Origin: Branchiostoma floridae
Taxonomy: Eukaryota > Chordata > Leptocardii > Amphioxiformes > Branchiostomatidae
Length of the DNA stretch: 64,000 bases
Direction: 5' to 3'
Assembly (NCBI RefSeq): GCF_000003815.2
Contig: NC_049990.1
Location: 2,995,655-3,059,654, forward strand
A program made the translations under genes and the position numbers. Shown here piece after piece: positions 23,448-36,980 of this stretch; position 1 is the first letter of the stretch; each line of letters opens with the position of its first letter. Under the pieces are notes generated by a model. That model was not told where the DNA came from. It saw nothing but the letters and a program-made list of their open reading frames with translations, and ran no database searches.

Positions 23448-23661
23448 CTGTAAATGTATTTAATTTCGCGGGGATTTAATTTCGCGGTAGCAGGAAAAGG
23501 GACTTTTCGCGGTGGTTTCAATTTCGCGGAAGCACCATGCACTGTAGTATCTTAATGCCCTGGAAAAATGTTCGCGGTGGTTTTTAATTCGCGGTGAGAT
23601 GGCCAACGCGAAAACCGCGAACATAAATCCACCGCGAAGATTTCTATAAACTGCAAGTAAA
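23448..23661. mobile_element. Mariner-like MITE (CTGTAAATG / TTCGCGG family), copy 1
   Basis: It starts TA|CTGTAAATG and contains repeated ATTTCGCGG and GCGAACAT blocks. The right end is decayed but still ends near a TA. The cleanest family member is 35674-35874. The TA flank suggests Tc1/mariner type mobilisation. Confidence 0.65.
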
Positions 23662-24425
23662 GCATGTTGAAAGTTTGTGATTACATGTAGAGTAATGGAC
23701 CCTCCCTACTACAACCCGCCGCTTTCTCAGACGATACCCAAACATACCGGGGATGAATGAGATCTTAGCTGTCAATCATGACAAATATGGGCAGGGCGAG
23801 TGTCAGATTACAGATTCGTCATCACTGATTGGACGATTATTTTAAGGGCGCTATGAGTGTCCAGGAATGTGTTCCGTATAAGGTCATTGTACACAACATC
23901 ACATGTTTCTGGCCATGTGGCGCGCGCGGGAAAATGACGTTTACTTTACTTTGGAGAGATTCAGACATAAATGTTAGTTAACTTGGGTGGGGTCACTTTC
24001 CGAAAATAGAAGACAACGTTTGTTGTGAGTGGACTCGCACCGACGCCACAAGTTAGCTTTGGCGTGCACTTGGCTTTGGCAAAGTTCCCGGGATATTTAG
24101 TACAATGTATTTCTTCCAGACATTTCTTGAGACCGACTAAAGATAGTAGAACTTGTCCAACTTTGCAATGAAGAAGACGTCAGTCATTCTGAAATAACGG
24201 ACTTTCTAATCCTGCTTGCTCCTTTAGTAAAGCGTTTAACTTATTTTTGGTCAGTTTCCGCTGGCATTCGAGCTCTACTTATTCGTCCCCTAAAGCTTTG
24301 AGGGGGGCTGGGCAAGGCTGCAGGATGCCTTAGACACACCCTCCATCAGACATTGATGTAACGTCCCTAACACGTTATTTGTATGCCATTTTCTTGATTT
24401 CTTTTTTTCTTGATCCTTTTCTTTA
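23662..24425. other. No gene recognised
   Basis: No exon or repeat identified. Confidence 0.35.
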
Positions 24426-24429
24426 TCAT

Positions 24430-24545
24430 TCCTTCCTTCATTCATTCATTCATTCATTCATTCATTCATTCATTCATTCATTCAATCATTCATTCATTCA
24501 CCCACTCACTCGTTCATTCATTCACTCATTCACTCATTCATTCAT
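24430..24545. repeat. (TTCA)n microsatellite
   Basis: About 115 bp of ATTC/TTCA repeats with CTCA interruptions. It adjoins TTTTATTGAAATTGC, which read on the minus strand could be a LINE 3' end with a tetranucleotide tail. Confidence 0.85.
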
Positions 24546-25779
24546 TATATTTTATTGAAATTGCAACAAAGCAATGCATAGAGCATACTTTCTTTACCTT
24601 CCCTTCCGACTTACAGTATCATGAGTATGGTCCCTGCTTTTGTATTAAAGCAGTATCGAGCGACAAACCCGTAACACCGACGCGTCAGTCATGTGACGTT
24701 TCGTCACACGTATGTGGCTTTATACCGGATTGCATGCCAAATCAGAATGTCCACCGTAATAACCACCAGTGCGACTGGAACTCAAAAGGATCGTGCTTAC
24801 AGCATTTCGCAGTTTGCTCAATGAATGACTGTCGTGTGACGTTATTATGGCTACCGGGTCACGCATAACGCATGGGTGACATCAGCCATGGGGAATTGAC
24901 GGTACAAACCAACCCAAACCATGCTCCGATTTTAGGGACACTGTGTTCGCAACTCTTGTATGCCAAGGTTTCATGTGTTGTTTAAAACATCATGCCTTTC
25001 CTTGTCAATGGCAAGATGCCTTTTCATCGTCTTCTATACCAGAATTTCCTTCCAAAAGACAAAATGTATTTGACATGTGATAATCCTTGACTTACGAAAA
25101 GTCGTATACGTAGGTTTATGATAGTACACAATAACGCGCTTAAAGCTTAGAAATTCCACCAAAGACCTAGAATTGTACGGACTCTTCTAAAAAGAGTAAA
25201 GTCTCCAGAAAGTGATGACGTTGATATACAAATTACCTTACTTAATCTTATACTATTGTAAAGTGTTGTCATATTGTGTTCATGGCTTGTAAAGTTATAG
25301 AAACAAAAACGCATAAAACACGTAAAAAACCGACCGGACCCGAACGTCTGCTTGGAGAGTAAGCTCTAATGCTTCGGTGTGGGTTGAATCAGTTCACTAC
25401 GCTACTAAGCCAGTCAAAAATCAATTTCTGGCGCAGAGCCCAGTACGTTAGAGGTCGCACCGGTACATATTGACTATTAGCCGGATATTGCAGCGTCATT
25501 GGTGCGACAGATCCGTGCGTATTGGGCCGCTCTGGGGCAGTGTGACATACCGGATGTGACGTTTACTACGTAACAACCGGATGCGGTATGACGTCACAGA
25601 GAACGTGTGTGATATCTGGATGACTTTCACTTCCAAGATGTATTAGATAAAGGATTTGTGGCTTTCTGAGATTTGACACAAGATGCGAAAACGAAAACAC
25701 AGGATTAGGATACACAATGTCTCTCTAGGCTCACAAATTTGAAATGTTCGCTTTTATGTTCATACAGACGACGAAGTTC
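24546..25779. other. No gene recognised
   Basis: One CRE palindrome at 25589-25596 and one copy of the CGTCTGCTTGGAGA motif near 25343. No exon found. Confidence 0.35.
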
Positions 25780-25971
25780 AGCCTCCATAGCAGGCTCTTT
25801 GGAGCCTTTTTGGGCTCATAATACACTTATTTGCACTCGGTCGCTGATTGATGGCGTTTTCTGATGGCAATCAGAAAACGCCAGCATTCAGCGACCGAGT
25901 ACAAATAGAAATGGCCAGCAAAAGTGTATTATGAGCCCAAAAAAGGCCCCCAAGAGCCTGCTCTGGAGGCT
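25780..25971. mobile_element. 192-bp hairpin MITE
   Basis: The outer arms AGCCTCCATAGCAGGCTCTT and its near-complement continue inward through GGGCTCATAATACACT, ACTCGGTCGCTGA and GGCGTTTTCTGATGG to a tight loop near 25868. Most of the element can fold as a single imperfect hairpin. Arms are interrupted once on the right by a 15-base insert near 25910. Confidence 0.8.
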
Positions 25972-25992
25972 AGGCAAAGTTAGGGATTGGTT

Positions 25993-26135
25993 GAATGAAT
26001 GAGTGAGTGATTTAATGAATGAATGAATGGGTGGATGAATGAACGAATGAATGAACGAATGAATTAGGAAATGAGCGAATGAACGAACGAATGAATGAAT
26101 GAACGAACGAACGAATGAAAGAATGAAGAGACGAA
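25993..26135. repeat. (GAAT)n microsatellite
   Basis: About 140 bp of GAAT/GAAC repeats, in opposite orientation to the (TTCA)n tract at 24430. Confidence 0.8.
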
Positions 26136-27762
26136 ATGCTCTTCGCCGCTGCGTATTTAAGTTTTCCTTTCTCCAAAACAATTGATAGACATCCCGGACC
26201 CTACTACCCCCTAGGCTACAGTGATTCACAATAATTACTGCCAGGATATTCAGAACAATCACCACAGAAGAATGTTTAATACGTCGCCAGATAATGGATA
26301 AGATCCCTATTGTAAAGCAATAATTATACCTGACAAGCACAACTGTGCCTGAAGTCCTTTGTGTAGAGGTTTCCTGGGCGCGGTACGGTTGTGTGTTTTA
26401 CTTTGCTCCCCATGGTAATAATTGATAACTGCTGCTTAAATGTCAACGCAACAAGAGCGGAGTTTGAATCATGCATCCTTTGTCAAAAATTTTTTTGTGT
26501 CACGCTTGTCGTTTAATCATCTTGTGGAATGTATTTTTGCCATTTTTATGAAGGGTATTTTTTTGCATATTTCAGGTGAAAAAGAAGGTAAACAAGAAAG
26601 ACAACATCTGTAAGCAAGTACATAACGTGCACCTTCACATGATGAAGTGTACAAACTACTGCTCTGTTGTTTCTTACTGAAACACATACATATATATTGT
26701 GACCAGCCCCTCCATCTCTGTCCTGACACTTGCTATATATTGTAATCGAACACCACAGGGTCTCTACTACTTTCCCAGTAACCATGGTGTCAACCGTATG
26801 ATTCGAATCGTTCTCATTGACCTTATTTGTTTGGAAGGAAAGAAGAATAGAAAGAAGAAGAAGAGGAACAAAAAATTGATCATGAACAAAAACAATCTGT
26901 TTCCCTTGCGTGAAGTCAAGAAAACACTGAATCAGACCCTGTGTTCAGTTATTAACTATTCTAACGGATGCATTTCAGTCTGAGAATCAAGGGGCGTCAG
27001 CAAAACCGTAGCCCACTTTGATAACACTGTCACTTTCTTTCTTTAAAAATCTACTTATTCATTCAAATCTATGCCATTTATAACCCAAAGACTGCATGTT
27101 GTTCGGTTTCTGTTTTTTCTCCAGTTCTTCATCATTCTCTACACGTTTGTTTGACATTTCCACAACGGACCGTGGCTCACCTCTCAAAACATAAGTCCAC
27201 GGCTGCAAAAGCATATCTTCCGTTTCCTCCTTGTCTGCCCGCGTCTCCGGAGGCAGACTCTTTTGCCGTTGTGTGAAGGAATGTGCGCGTCTTGAGGAAG
27301 CAGTCCGTATTTTTCTTGGAAGGAACTTTGTTGAGTATGATGTACAAGGAAAACGTGACTTGGCAAGGACCCTTGTCTGTTATATTCGGCACACCATAGG
27401 TTTATGGTAGCAAATTAAAGTGAAGTATTGGGACAGTCGTAAAAGTGTAACACAGAAAAGTAGTATTCATAATCATACAGTAATCATATATCCACGGTTG
27501 TTCTGTGATAAAAGAGGAGTCGTGTTGTTATTGACAAGTCAAGAGAACATCGGTGTTATCTATGTTTGGCTTTTGGAGTGGGTTATATGATTAACTTTGC
27601 CCTCATGAAAAAAAAAAAAACATCCATCCATCCCCTCCTTCCTCCATCCATCTCTACACAAGCCAAACAAATTAATTTCCATTTGTAAACGACACGGAAC
27701 CTTTCAGGCCATCCCCTAGCTAGGTAGGTCAATAAACATTCAACGGATTCAACTTGCGACGT
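26136..27762. other. No supported gene
   Basis: A minus-strand stretch at 27177-27392 is open in two frames and ends at an AG|GTGAGC donor, but neither frame resembles a known domain, so it is not called. Confidence 0.3.
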
Positions 27763-27769
27763 TTTTATA
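27763..27769 (-). promoter_or_regulatory. TATA box (TATAAAA)
   Basis: TTCCCTATAAAAACGTCGC on the minus strand. Start would be near 27735. An IRF-type site lies about 130 bp upstream. Confidence 0.35.
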
Positions 27770-27889
27770 GGGAACGTCCTCTGGCCTCTCGCCAGACGCG
27801 TTACCCGCGCTCCCAGCCAGTAGTCGTCAGGTGCAGACATGTTGGCTAGTAGCCATGCACGCAAACCAGCTCAAACCGGTTCTACTAGA

Positions 27890-27904
27890 GTGAAAGTGAA
27901 AGTG
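27890..27904. promoter_or_regulatory. ISRE/IRF-type site (GTGAAAGTGAAAGTG)
   Basis: It contains GAAAGTGAAA, which fits the IRF pattern GAAANNGAAA. It lies upstream of the minus-strand TATA box at 27763. Confidence 0.35.
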
Positions 27905-28051
27905 TGCAACCTGTCTGGTGAAAGTTCAGACATTAAAAAAAAACTTTTCAGACACATAAAACCAAAGGTCACACTGCTGGAATGTTGGGACGTATGGAAA
28001 CATCTTTCACGTTCAATTTGCACGGAGAAAAAAGAGCGCCTTTCCACAGCC

Positions 28052-28090
28052 ATCTATCTATCTATCTATCTATCTGTCTGTCTATATAGA
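28052..28090. repeat. Short (TCTA)n microsatellite
   Basis: ATCTATCTATCTATCTATCT followed by GTCTGTCTATA. Confidence 0.8.
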
Positions 28091-28303
28091 TAAAGGTAGA
28101 TATACATGTTTCAACAAATGGAATCATGGCATTGTGGAAAACTAAGAGCTGCCGTTTCAAAGGAAGCCGCCAGGGGTCGAAAATGTTAAACTGACAATAA
28201 AACGTATTGATGTATTGTTTTTGGATTGTCTCTGTGTTTCTGTCAGTCTGTGATTCCAAACATGTACACCGTGGCCATACATCCTCAGCGCTGCAATATT
28301 TTT

Positions 28304-28369
28304 GTGGGACTGGAACTTCGTGGAAGAATTGCAATGCAGTATATATGGGAAAGGGGGTGAAGTCTGCCA
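28304..28369 (+). repeat. Dispersed 50-60 bp repeat, copy 3
   Basis: Shares the GCAGTAT(A)TGGG..AAGGGGGTGAAGTCTGCCA core with 4027-4077 and, inverted, 19534-19591. Confidence 0.5.
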
Positions 28370-30619
28370 AATCTGGTTGCATGTATCACCTAAATGTACA
28401 AGGCTCAAAGACGTTGCCTCATTAGCCTTTCCAACGCAGACAGAAATGGAAGTAATGTGATGAACCCAATGCCAAATGGAACTGAATGGTTGAGTGACTG
28501 CTCTTTGGTTGCACTCCAAGAGCTCACATTGTGGCTCCTGACAAAACCCAGAGTCAGTCGTCTGACAGGGAAATGGATGTCTAGTTTGTAATCGGGTATT
28601 AAAGGGGCCAAACGGGAAAGAGTGGGTGGTGGGAAAATGTATACAGAATGATAAAGAGATGTTTTCATTTTCTGTTTTGGCTGAACTACACATAACGTTA
28701 CTTGTGTTTCATTTAAAATACAAGAATGATATCATTGTTGTGATATACGTTGTATATAAATCTTTGTTGGTGCAATTGTCATATTTAGATATATCTAGTA
28801 CATATCTCGATGTAGATATATATCAAGTACAAAATATACAATTATTGTCATGACAAGTTCTCAAACAGTAAACTGTTGTCAACAATGACCTTTAAAGGAC
28901 TACAAAAATATGTCATTCCATTTCCAAGAATAGTGGTGGATAGCAAATCTCATTAATTATTTACAAGTTGAGTTAACATTTCGAGTACCACAGACAGTGG
29001 TTCACAAAAGGACATTAAAAATATTTTCCAAACATCATCATGTGATTGTAGCTGTTAGGCCCAACCACGGCAGTTTCCCAGTTTGTGTACAACAACAGTA
29101 AAATGAGGGCACTCTGCCCCTCTAAAAGTACAAATTGGACACATCTACACATCTTATATACTTTATTCCATAAAAAATATATACATGACATTGTATATAA
29201 ATGCATGATATACATACTCTCATTGTGATATGTATCTTTACAAAATATATTCATAGAAAGTTACATTATAATCTCTTGAACAATCGCACATACTTATTAT
29301 TGCTTCAATATCAATCATATGTTGAGAGTTTTACGTTCTAGTAAAAACCTGAGATGTAAAAAAAAAAAGAAATTGTTCACTCATTTGATCGAGTTACGAT
29401 TACCATTAATCATTTTCATCTTCAACAACAAATTAACCTGCATAATTTGGTCTGACACTAAATCAAAACTCTTCATGATCTAAATCTAACATTACTTTGA
29501 TAGTAGTAAAAACACATTATGGAATTGTATGATGTCATATACAAGGTTCTGACATTTTCTGTTGACAACATATTCCCCCTACATTGTCAAGTGGGCTGTT
29601 CCATAATGTTCTATGATGTGGTCAATGACCGCCTGGGATGACCTCTCTTTAGAGGTCGTTTGTGTTTACTGACACACAGGTTCAGGAACTGTGACTTGCC
29701 TCACATTGTACCAAATTTGTGTGTAAACAACATATGACCTCTGAATCAAAACTGAGCCCTAAAGGTCATGTTGTTTACAAGCACCTGTTTTGGTGCTGCA
29801 GTCATATTTTGGCAACATGATAAAATCATTACCTCCATGATTCTCTCAATCTCTTTAGGAAATATGTCTGAATGATTGCTTTGCTTTTCATCAAATCAAC
29901 AATTCTTAAAAAATAACTATTTTTCTGGAAGACAAGATCTGCAGATGGCATTCAGTGGTCTGAGAGTAACACTTGGTCAATCACAGTGAATATCCAGCAC
30001 TTTCAACCTCAACACTAGATATTCAAATTGTCTGGGAAGATGTTTGTGGACCCAATACACGGGCAGGACTTGGCCAACTTTAAAACATCCATTTTTTCTT
30101 TATTTCTTCTTTTTCTGTGGAAGAAAAAGAACAGAAATTGTTAAGCTCACATCACACCTAGGAAGTTATTCTTCTTGCTCTTTTCATCCTGTCGGAAGTT
30201 GTAACGTTACTTCATCAGGAATTATGAAGAATTTTTTCAAGATTAAGTTGATTCAGTGTAAGAACCCTTGCACCCAATTGCCCACAATTTAAAAAGCAAA
30301 AGAATGAAAGAAACAAACTGTCGTGGTTTGAATAAAATCACACAGCTTTACTCTACTATACACAAGTCTTAAAACAGTTTCTTTAACAAATCTTAATGAC
30401 TTCTGCACTCCATTTTCATCTAGTCTTTAATTGATAAATTTCCAAAAGAGTAACAAACAAGTAAATGGTGTGACCAAAGAAATGCACTGCTTGCCATTAC
30501 TCTATACCAGTCTTAGAACAGGAACTGTGACTTGCTTCATATTGTATCAAATTTGTGTGTATAAGCACCAAATGACCTCTGAATCAAAAGTCACAGAAGG
30601 CCACGAAAGGTAGTGGATT
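28370..30619. other. No gene recognised; likely includes the 3' UTR of the LRR gene at its right end
   Basis: The minus-strand 178-codon frame at 28157-28693 overlaps a dispersed repeat and has no motif. Possible minus-strand polyadenylation signals for the LRR gene are ATTAAA at 30426-30431 and AATAAA at 30099-30104, 190 and 515 bp past its stop. Confidence 0.4.
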
Positions 30620-30840
30620 CTACTTGATACGTTTGACCGTTTCCAAAATCATATCCAGTTGCTTGAGTAACTGCTGGTGTAGTTTGTTGAACTGTATAAT
30701 GTTACTGACCTTCTTGCCCTTGCCTTTTCCCTTCTTCTTCTTCCCTTTCTTCTTGAGGCTGCCGCTGTGCTTCATCAGCAGGGTGAAGGTGTCCTGGTGC
30801 ATCATGGGACTCACCCCTAGGCTCAAGGTCGGCAGCTTGG
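30620..30840 (-). CDS. LRR gene exon 10 (terminal)
   Basis: 221 nt from acceptor CCCCCTCCAG (after a 12-C run) to the stop TAG at 30622-30620. It encodes AKLPTLSLGVSPMMHQDTFT, a Lys/Gly tract and a C-terminal helix ending LETVKRIK. An internal GTCAGT could act as a donor, which would extend the gene further left, but no partner exon was found. Confidence 0.8.
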
Positions 30841-33800
30841 CTGGAGGGGGGGGGGGGCAGAATGGAACATTATGATTATATCTATAGTTAAACCTCAAGA
30901 AGATGATTTGGGACCGATAAATATAGAATAAACCATGTTGTGTTTCATTTAGTATAATGTTATCTGTCATACTTGCAAATAACACACGGTTCAATGTGAA
31001 ATGCACCAGAAATTGAGAACTTTTGGTGACCTCAAACAAAAAACGACTGTCACAGCAATTCCAAATTCGGGATTTGAATGATCAGCACACTCATCAGTAC
31101 ACTTGGCACACTCTAAGTGCGTTTGAATGATTCTGTTAAGCCTGTGTGATAACAGTTGTCCTCTGCCCCCATGTGATAACTAAAGTTATCACGAACCAGG
31201 AGTGCTAACAGCAAGTCTATTCAAAACTTAGTATGTTTGGACAGTGACTACCTGCATGACCCAGAAGGCCAGAATTTGACCCCCAGACCATTAAATGCAG
31301 AGGCAAGATAAACCTACTGTACACTACAGGAGCTCTATCTTTGCACAGAGGCCACCTGTATAACCAGGAAATGGCTACAATATCCTGTACCCTCCCTGTG
31401 CACACTGATGCTGTGTTTGATCTGTCTACCTGATGTCTTTGTTGTTACTGTAAATGTTCGTGGTAGTTTTGTGTTCCCAGTACCTTAAAACCACCGCAAA
31501 CATTTTTCCATTATACTGTATTTTACTGTGTCTTCATGGTACCAAATTTTCACGGTCTGAGAAAATTTGACTTGTTCTCGGAACTTAATGTTCACTGTCG
31601 TGCCAAGTGCGCATTAAAAAAGGCTGTGATTTATTTGTTATCAGTAATGATAAGTTCACATTACAGTCATCACAATGAAAACCGTGAACATAACAGTACA
31701 TTGAAAAAATCAGGAATTACAGTAGTATGTGACTACAGTCTATGACCCTACAGCAAACTTAAAACCAACGCGAACACTCCATTTTCCCGCCAACTTAAAG
31801 GCATAATTACAGTAGAAATTTTGGACTGCTCCTGGTAGCTTAGCTGTTTACAAAACAGCAATGAAGGCAGAGGGACATATTTTGTATCCAGTGTTTAAAG
31901 GACAAAACTTTTGCTTAAATGTTTGTCCCACAGCAGAAAAATTGATTGGCCAACGAGTCTAGGACCTCTAAATGACCTTTGGGCTGTACTAAATACACTC
32001 AGTGTTTTCTCAATCATCATATAACTTTTAGAGATTGGCAGTTTTTTCCCCGTATTTTTTTTTCAAAAAAGATAAAAACGCAGAAATAGACACACAATAT
32101 TAGAAATAAAGCAGAGCCTCCCAAGTACATGAAACTATCCTTCACTTTGTGCCCTTAACAGATCACTTGTGAATTATAATTGTACATGTAAATGGCATTG
32201 TATACTGTTCCTGTGTCATGTGGTTTTTGTCCAGTTATGTATGCTGATATTAAGGACTAAAGAAAGAGAAGATACAATGTAACGTTACATGATCTGAATA
32301 AACTCAAACTTAAATCCGAGAACCAACAAACTAAATAGTGTAGCCTTCTCTAAAGCACAGTGTCTATAAACCTACACGGATTACATTCACTGCATAGTGT
32401 CATCCCTTAATGCAATAAAACCTCTCCATTAGAAATCTGCACGAATGACACATAACGTTACATGTAGATAACGCAGAGGATTCACCCAACCCACGTGCTC
32501 GCAGGCAACATGTGCCGATCATGTGATGATCATGCGCCGAGCACATGATCGCTGCATGATCACCTGCCACACGGCCCCCTGGGAACTTGGCAATCACAAA
32601 TCACCTGCTTTGCAATGGCACGCGCCGTGCCGTTTTACGTCAAGCGACGTCTGGGCATGAATTTCCAGTCATGTGAGGTAAAAAAAAATAAAAATCAATA
32701 ATAAATGATCGTCACCGTAGCGATGGCCAAGGATTTACAAATTACAGATCACAGAACACCAATCAAATGATCAATATCTTCCTACAGCTTTCTAGTCATG
32801 TGAGCCTTGAAAATCAGAAGTGGCTGTAGCTATGGGAATTTGGCCATCACATAATTCCATTTTGTTTTCACAATGAGATAAAACAGCAAATGAACATTCC
32901 ATTATCGATTTAAAATTGTTATAGATGGAGCTTATTACTAACAAGTATTCCGTCAAATTGATGCTTATTTGATAGACCTAGGACTGTAATTTGCTGTAAC
33001 ACAATTTCTGGTCATTTTAGCTGTGAAATTCAAAATTGACGGCCATTAACTGACTAGTCAGGGAGGGAATCCCATGGGACTGGGTGTAACATGATATTCT
33101 GGCAACTGCAAGTTGATATCATTGTATTCACATCGTGCTAAATTTTACTACAGACAACTGTAACAGCAACTCCTAAATAGATGCTTATTAGAGATGCATT
33201 GATTTATTGATTGCCATTTGCTGTAAAACAATTTTGTTGCTATGAATATCATATTGAGAAAAGACCAACCAACCATTGTGATGACAGAAGCTGCACTCCA
33301 ATCACTGCTTGCTTGAAATGAATTGCTCTCTTATGACATTTGCTGTTATATGATTTTGTTTTGTCTCAGCGTGAGATACAGCTAATTAAGGCTCTTAAAC
33401 CGGATATTGAGTGACTGTGTGAGAAGGCTCTATTATCAACTTAACGTTGAAGGGAATAAAACTACTGTAGAAATATAGAGGGGCGAGTAAGAACAGAAAG
33501 AAACAAACATGCCGACACCCGGGATCGAACCCGGGGCGGCGGATTGCAAATCATGACCGCTATCGCTGTCGCCACAAAAGCTCTAGAGCCCTTGGGCAAG
33601 GACGGTAGGCGGTACTTGAACACCACTGTTACACTACTCCTCCTTTTCTTTTCAAGATTCGTCCTCGAATCTCCGAGATCGATATCCCTGTGTGGCACAT
33701 CTTAGCCTGTTACTCACAGTGTGGCACATTCCGCTAGCCTGTTACTCACTGTGTGGCACATTTCTAGCCTGTTACTCACAGGGCCGGTGTGGGAACCAAT

Positions 33801-36770
33801 GTAGAAATATGGAGGGGCGAGTAAGAACAGAAAGAAACAAACATGCCGACACCCGGGATCGAACCCGGGGCGGCGGATTGCAAATCATGACCGCTATCAC
33901 TGTCGCCACAAAGGCTCTAGAGCCCTTGGGCAAGGACGGTAGGCGGTACTTGAACACTACTGTTACACTACATATTGTATTCTTCAATAGATTTTTTGAT
34001 AGATTGATAGGACATGTATTTGAGGCAATACGATGTTGTCTGTGATATTGACCAGATTGTGCTCTCGCAAGAGAGTTTGGAAAGGGGTCTACTGAAGAAG
34101 CAAAGACAGACAGACACACACACACACACTCTCTCACATGCACAGACATGAAACACCAACTGCATCAATCAATCTCTGTCTACAGCTTTCTGGTCATGCG
34201 ATCTATGAAAATCAGAAGTGGCTGTAACGACACACACAGATACACACATAGAGAGACATATACACTTGCACAAACTTCACCTCTGGGTAAAGCAACAAAC
34301 AAATAAACAAACAAATAAACAACCATCTGCTGACCTTCCTTCCTGTCCAGAAGGGCCTGTAGAAGTTCCCGACCTCCAAGGTCCCCAATGTGGTTGTCTC
34401 CAAGGTCAAGTTCCTCCAGGCAGTTGGAATTGGTGATCAACCTGGTAAAATTCAATCAATCAATCAATGACCCATTGAACTTCAATGGTAGACATGTGAA
34501 TACTATAAACACTGTGTAATCTTACATGTAACTTTTGGTTCAATGGGACAAATTAAGAGACTGTCAAAAAGAGGACACGATAGAGGACCAGGTGGTCCTT
34601 GTATGGACTCTGAGGTGGTCACTAACTAAGTTTTCAAACTGACAGTAGTTACAATTCAAAAACCTTTCATCCGTTTTAATGGATTTGTTCAACTTGGCCA
34701 TTTGACAAATAAGTATTCTAGTTAACTTGATGGATGGTGGAAATCCTTATGCTAGGAGACAGCAGTGAACACTGGTTTTGAAGGCTTGAAGTTGTCATTG
34801 AGAGAGTTCCATAGTATCCTAGCCCAAGGAAAGAAGCTATTGCTGTTATGTAGAAGGCTTTTGAAAATGTGAGACTCTTAGTTGAACAGTAAAGTAGTAG
34901 AAGTCTTTCAATAGACTAACCTAGGCTAACTTATTATACTGTTATGCTGTTCAACTACCAGTCTCAAAAATTAATCATTTTATTAAGAATTGAAATTCAA
35001 GACTCTTTTTAAATTTTTCTTACTTCCTGAAGAGTCTCATACAGATGACGGGCGCGTAGTTTCCCGCCTTCCCGAATGCATCGAGCCCGTTCTCCGCTAG
35101 GTGGAGCTTCTTCAACCACGGGCCCACCTTGGGGGGCTCCACCTCCTTCTTCTTTTTCTTTCCTGTTGAAGAGAAATCAATTAAAGACAAATTTACATTT
35201 CTTAATTCAATTATCATTAATCTTAAGTTACCACATTTCTACTTAGTTGTTAAACGCTAAGGCAGGCTTTTCCATCTATCAAGCAGGACAATAATTTGAA
35301 AAATGTGGGACATTTCAGATCTTTCTTCAGTGGATGAATGTTTGCCTGAGATGTTCTGGAATACGGCCTATGTGTATATTGTTCAGTACAAACCTACTTG
35401 TAGTGTGCTACACCTTAGATATAAGACGGTTTATTGGGTATGCAAACGAGCAAACAAACAAAACCTAACACACTTATTTAGAAGAGTAGGGGAAACCTAG
35501 TATGCTTGTTTGAAACATGTGAGATGCAGCGAAGCCCCAGTATAATGCTCTACTAGGTAACGAAAAAGCGGCATGCTTTGTTAAAAGCCAGAGGTTCGAC
35601 CACTGCACCAAAGTGGAGGACATCTGTAACCTGGGGAAAGAATGCTGATAGAGATTTTAACAATTTAATGGTACTGTAAATGCACTTAAGTTCGCGGAGA
35701 TTTAATTTTGCGGTAGCAGGGAAATGGACTTTTCGCTGTGGTTTTAATTTTGCGGTAGCACCATACACTCTTACTGTTATGGAAAAATGTTTGCGGTGCT
35801 TTTAAATTCGCGGTGAAGTGGCCGCCGCGAAAACCGCGAACATTAAACCACCACGAAAGTTTCTGCATTTACAGTATTTAACGTCTAGTCATTACTTCAA
35901 CTACTTAGAGAACCCAAAAGGTCAAGGTAGTGAGCTAAACAACCCTGTCCTTAGAGAAACCTCAGAAGACTCTCAGTTGAACAGGTAAGGTCACTTGGCC
36001 CTGTGTCGCTGTGGCACAAGCAGTTACACAATCCCATTGCTTGGCCATCTGAATCAAATTCCGTGGGCCAGTGTTCAATTCTAGCAATGTCTAAGGTCGG
36101 CCCCAGCTTGGACATCTTGTAAGGGATTTAAGCATTCGTCATTTCAGATGGTGAGATAAAGCCAACAGACATGTGTATTATGAGGCCCTGTGTTAGGCCC
36201 AATCTAGACACAGTTTTTTCCCCGACATTCTGACCTTTTGAGGAGAAATTTTGCCGACATCTTGACGGCAATATCTGCAGTTCCAGCAAGATGCCAAAAA
36301 ATGCTGTTGGCGACAAGCTGTCAGCTCGCGTCGCAGGTCTAGATCCTGCCTTAGTCTCAGTCTCATCAGTAGAAACATCAAGTTTTGGAGAAAATATGTG
36401 TCTAATTTTGGTATTTCCTAAAAAAAACTCTCCATGTTGTGAATGTAGCACATTAGAGGGCAAATTGGGCGGGGCTTAAGGTAGAAGGTCATTTTAGGAC
36501 AAGGTGACCATTATTGACCTGACTTCACCCCAAAACTGTAAGATCACTTCAGCTACATGCAACATATGTGACTATATTGTGACAGCTCTCAATCAAATGC
36601 TATCACAAATAACATACTAGTATCTACTGATCATTGTATCACAAGTTGTATGGGAAGTTACACGTTACAGAGTCAACATTTATTATGATGTTTTTTGCTG
36701 TTTTTAGAAAAAAAAATGTATGTTTGTGTACACACACACACACACACACACTACTCACACACACACACAC

Positions 36771-36801
<31 letters not shown>

Positions 36802-36915
36802 CATACATACACACACACACAAACACACACACACAAACACACACACACAAACACACTCACACACACACAAACAAACACACACACACACATACACACACAC
36901 ACACACACAAACACA

Positions 36916-36980
<65 letters not shown>

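Noticed and set aside
24410-24868. 152-codon plus-strand frame with SFIH repeats
   Set aside because: Its first third is the (TTCA)n microsatellite; the rest has no motif and no splice support.
25888-26340. 150-codon minus-strand frame
   Set aside because: It runs through the hairpin MITE and the (GAAT)n tract.
27177-27392. Minus-strand stretch ending at AG|GTGAGC, with basic residues reminiscent of secreted factor tails
   Set aside because: Two frames are open, the acceptor is weak, and no family pattern is complete.
28157-28693. 178-codon minus-strand frame, the longest uninterrupted frame in the window
   Set aside because: It overlaps a dispersed repeat, has two other open frames in antisense, and no recognisable domain.
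33500-33560. tRNA gene
   Set aside because: The T-arm is perfect but D-arm, anticodon arm and acceptor do not fold with normal lengths, and the block is duplicated in a SINE context.
33480-33971. CRISPR-like repeats and spacers
   Set aside because: The repeats are a segmental SINE duplication and three 30-mers with no regular spacers; the genome is eukaryotic.
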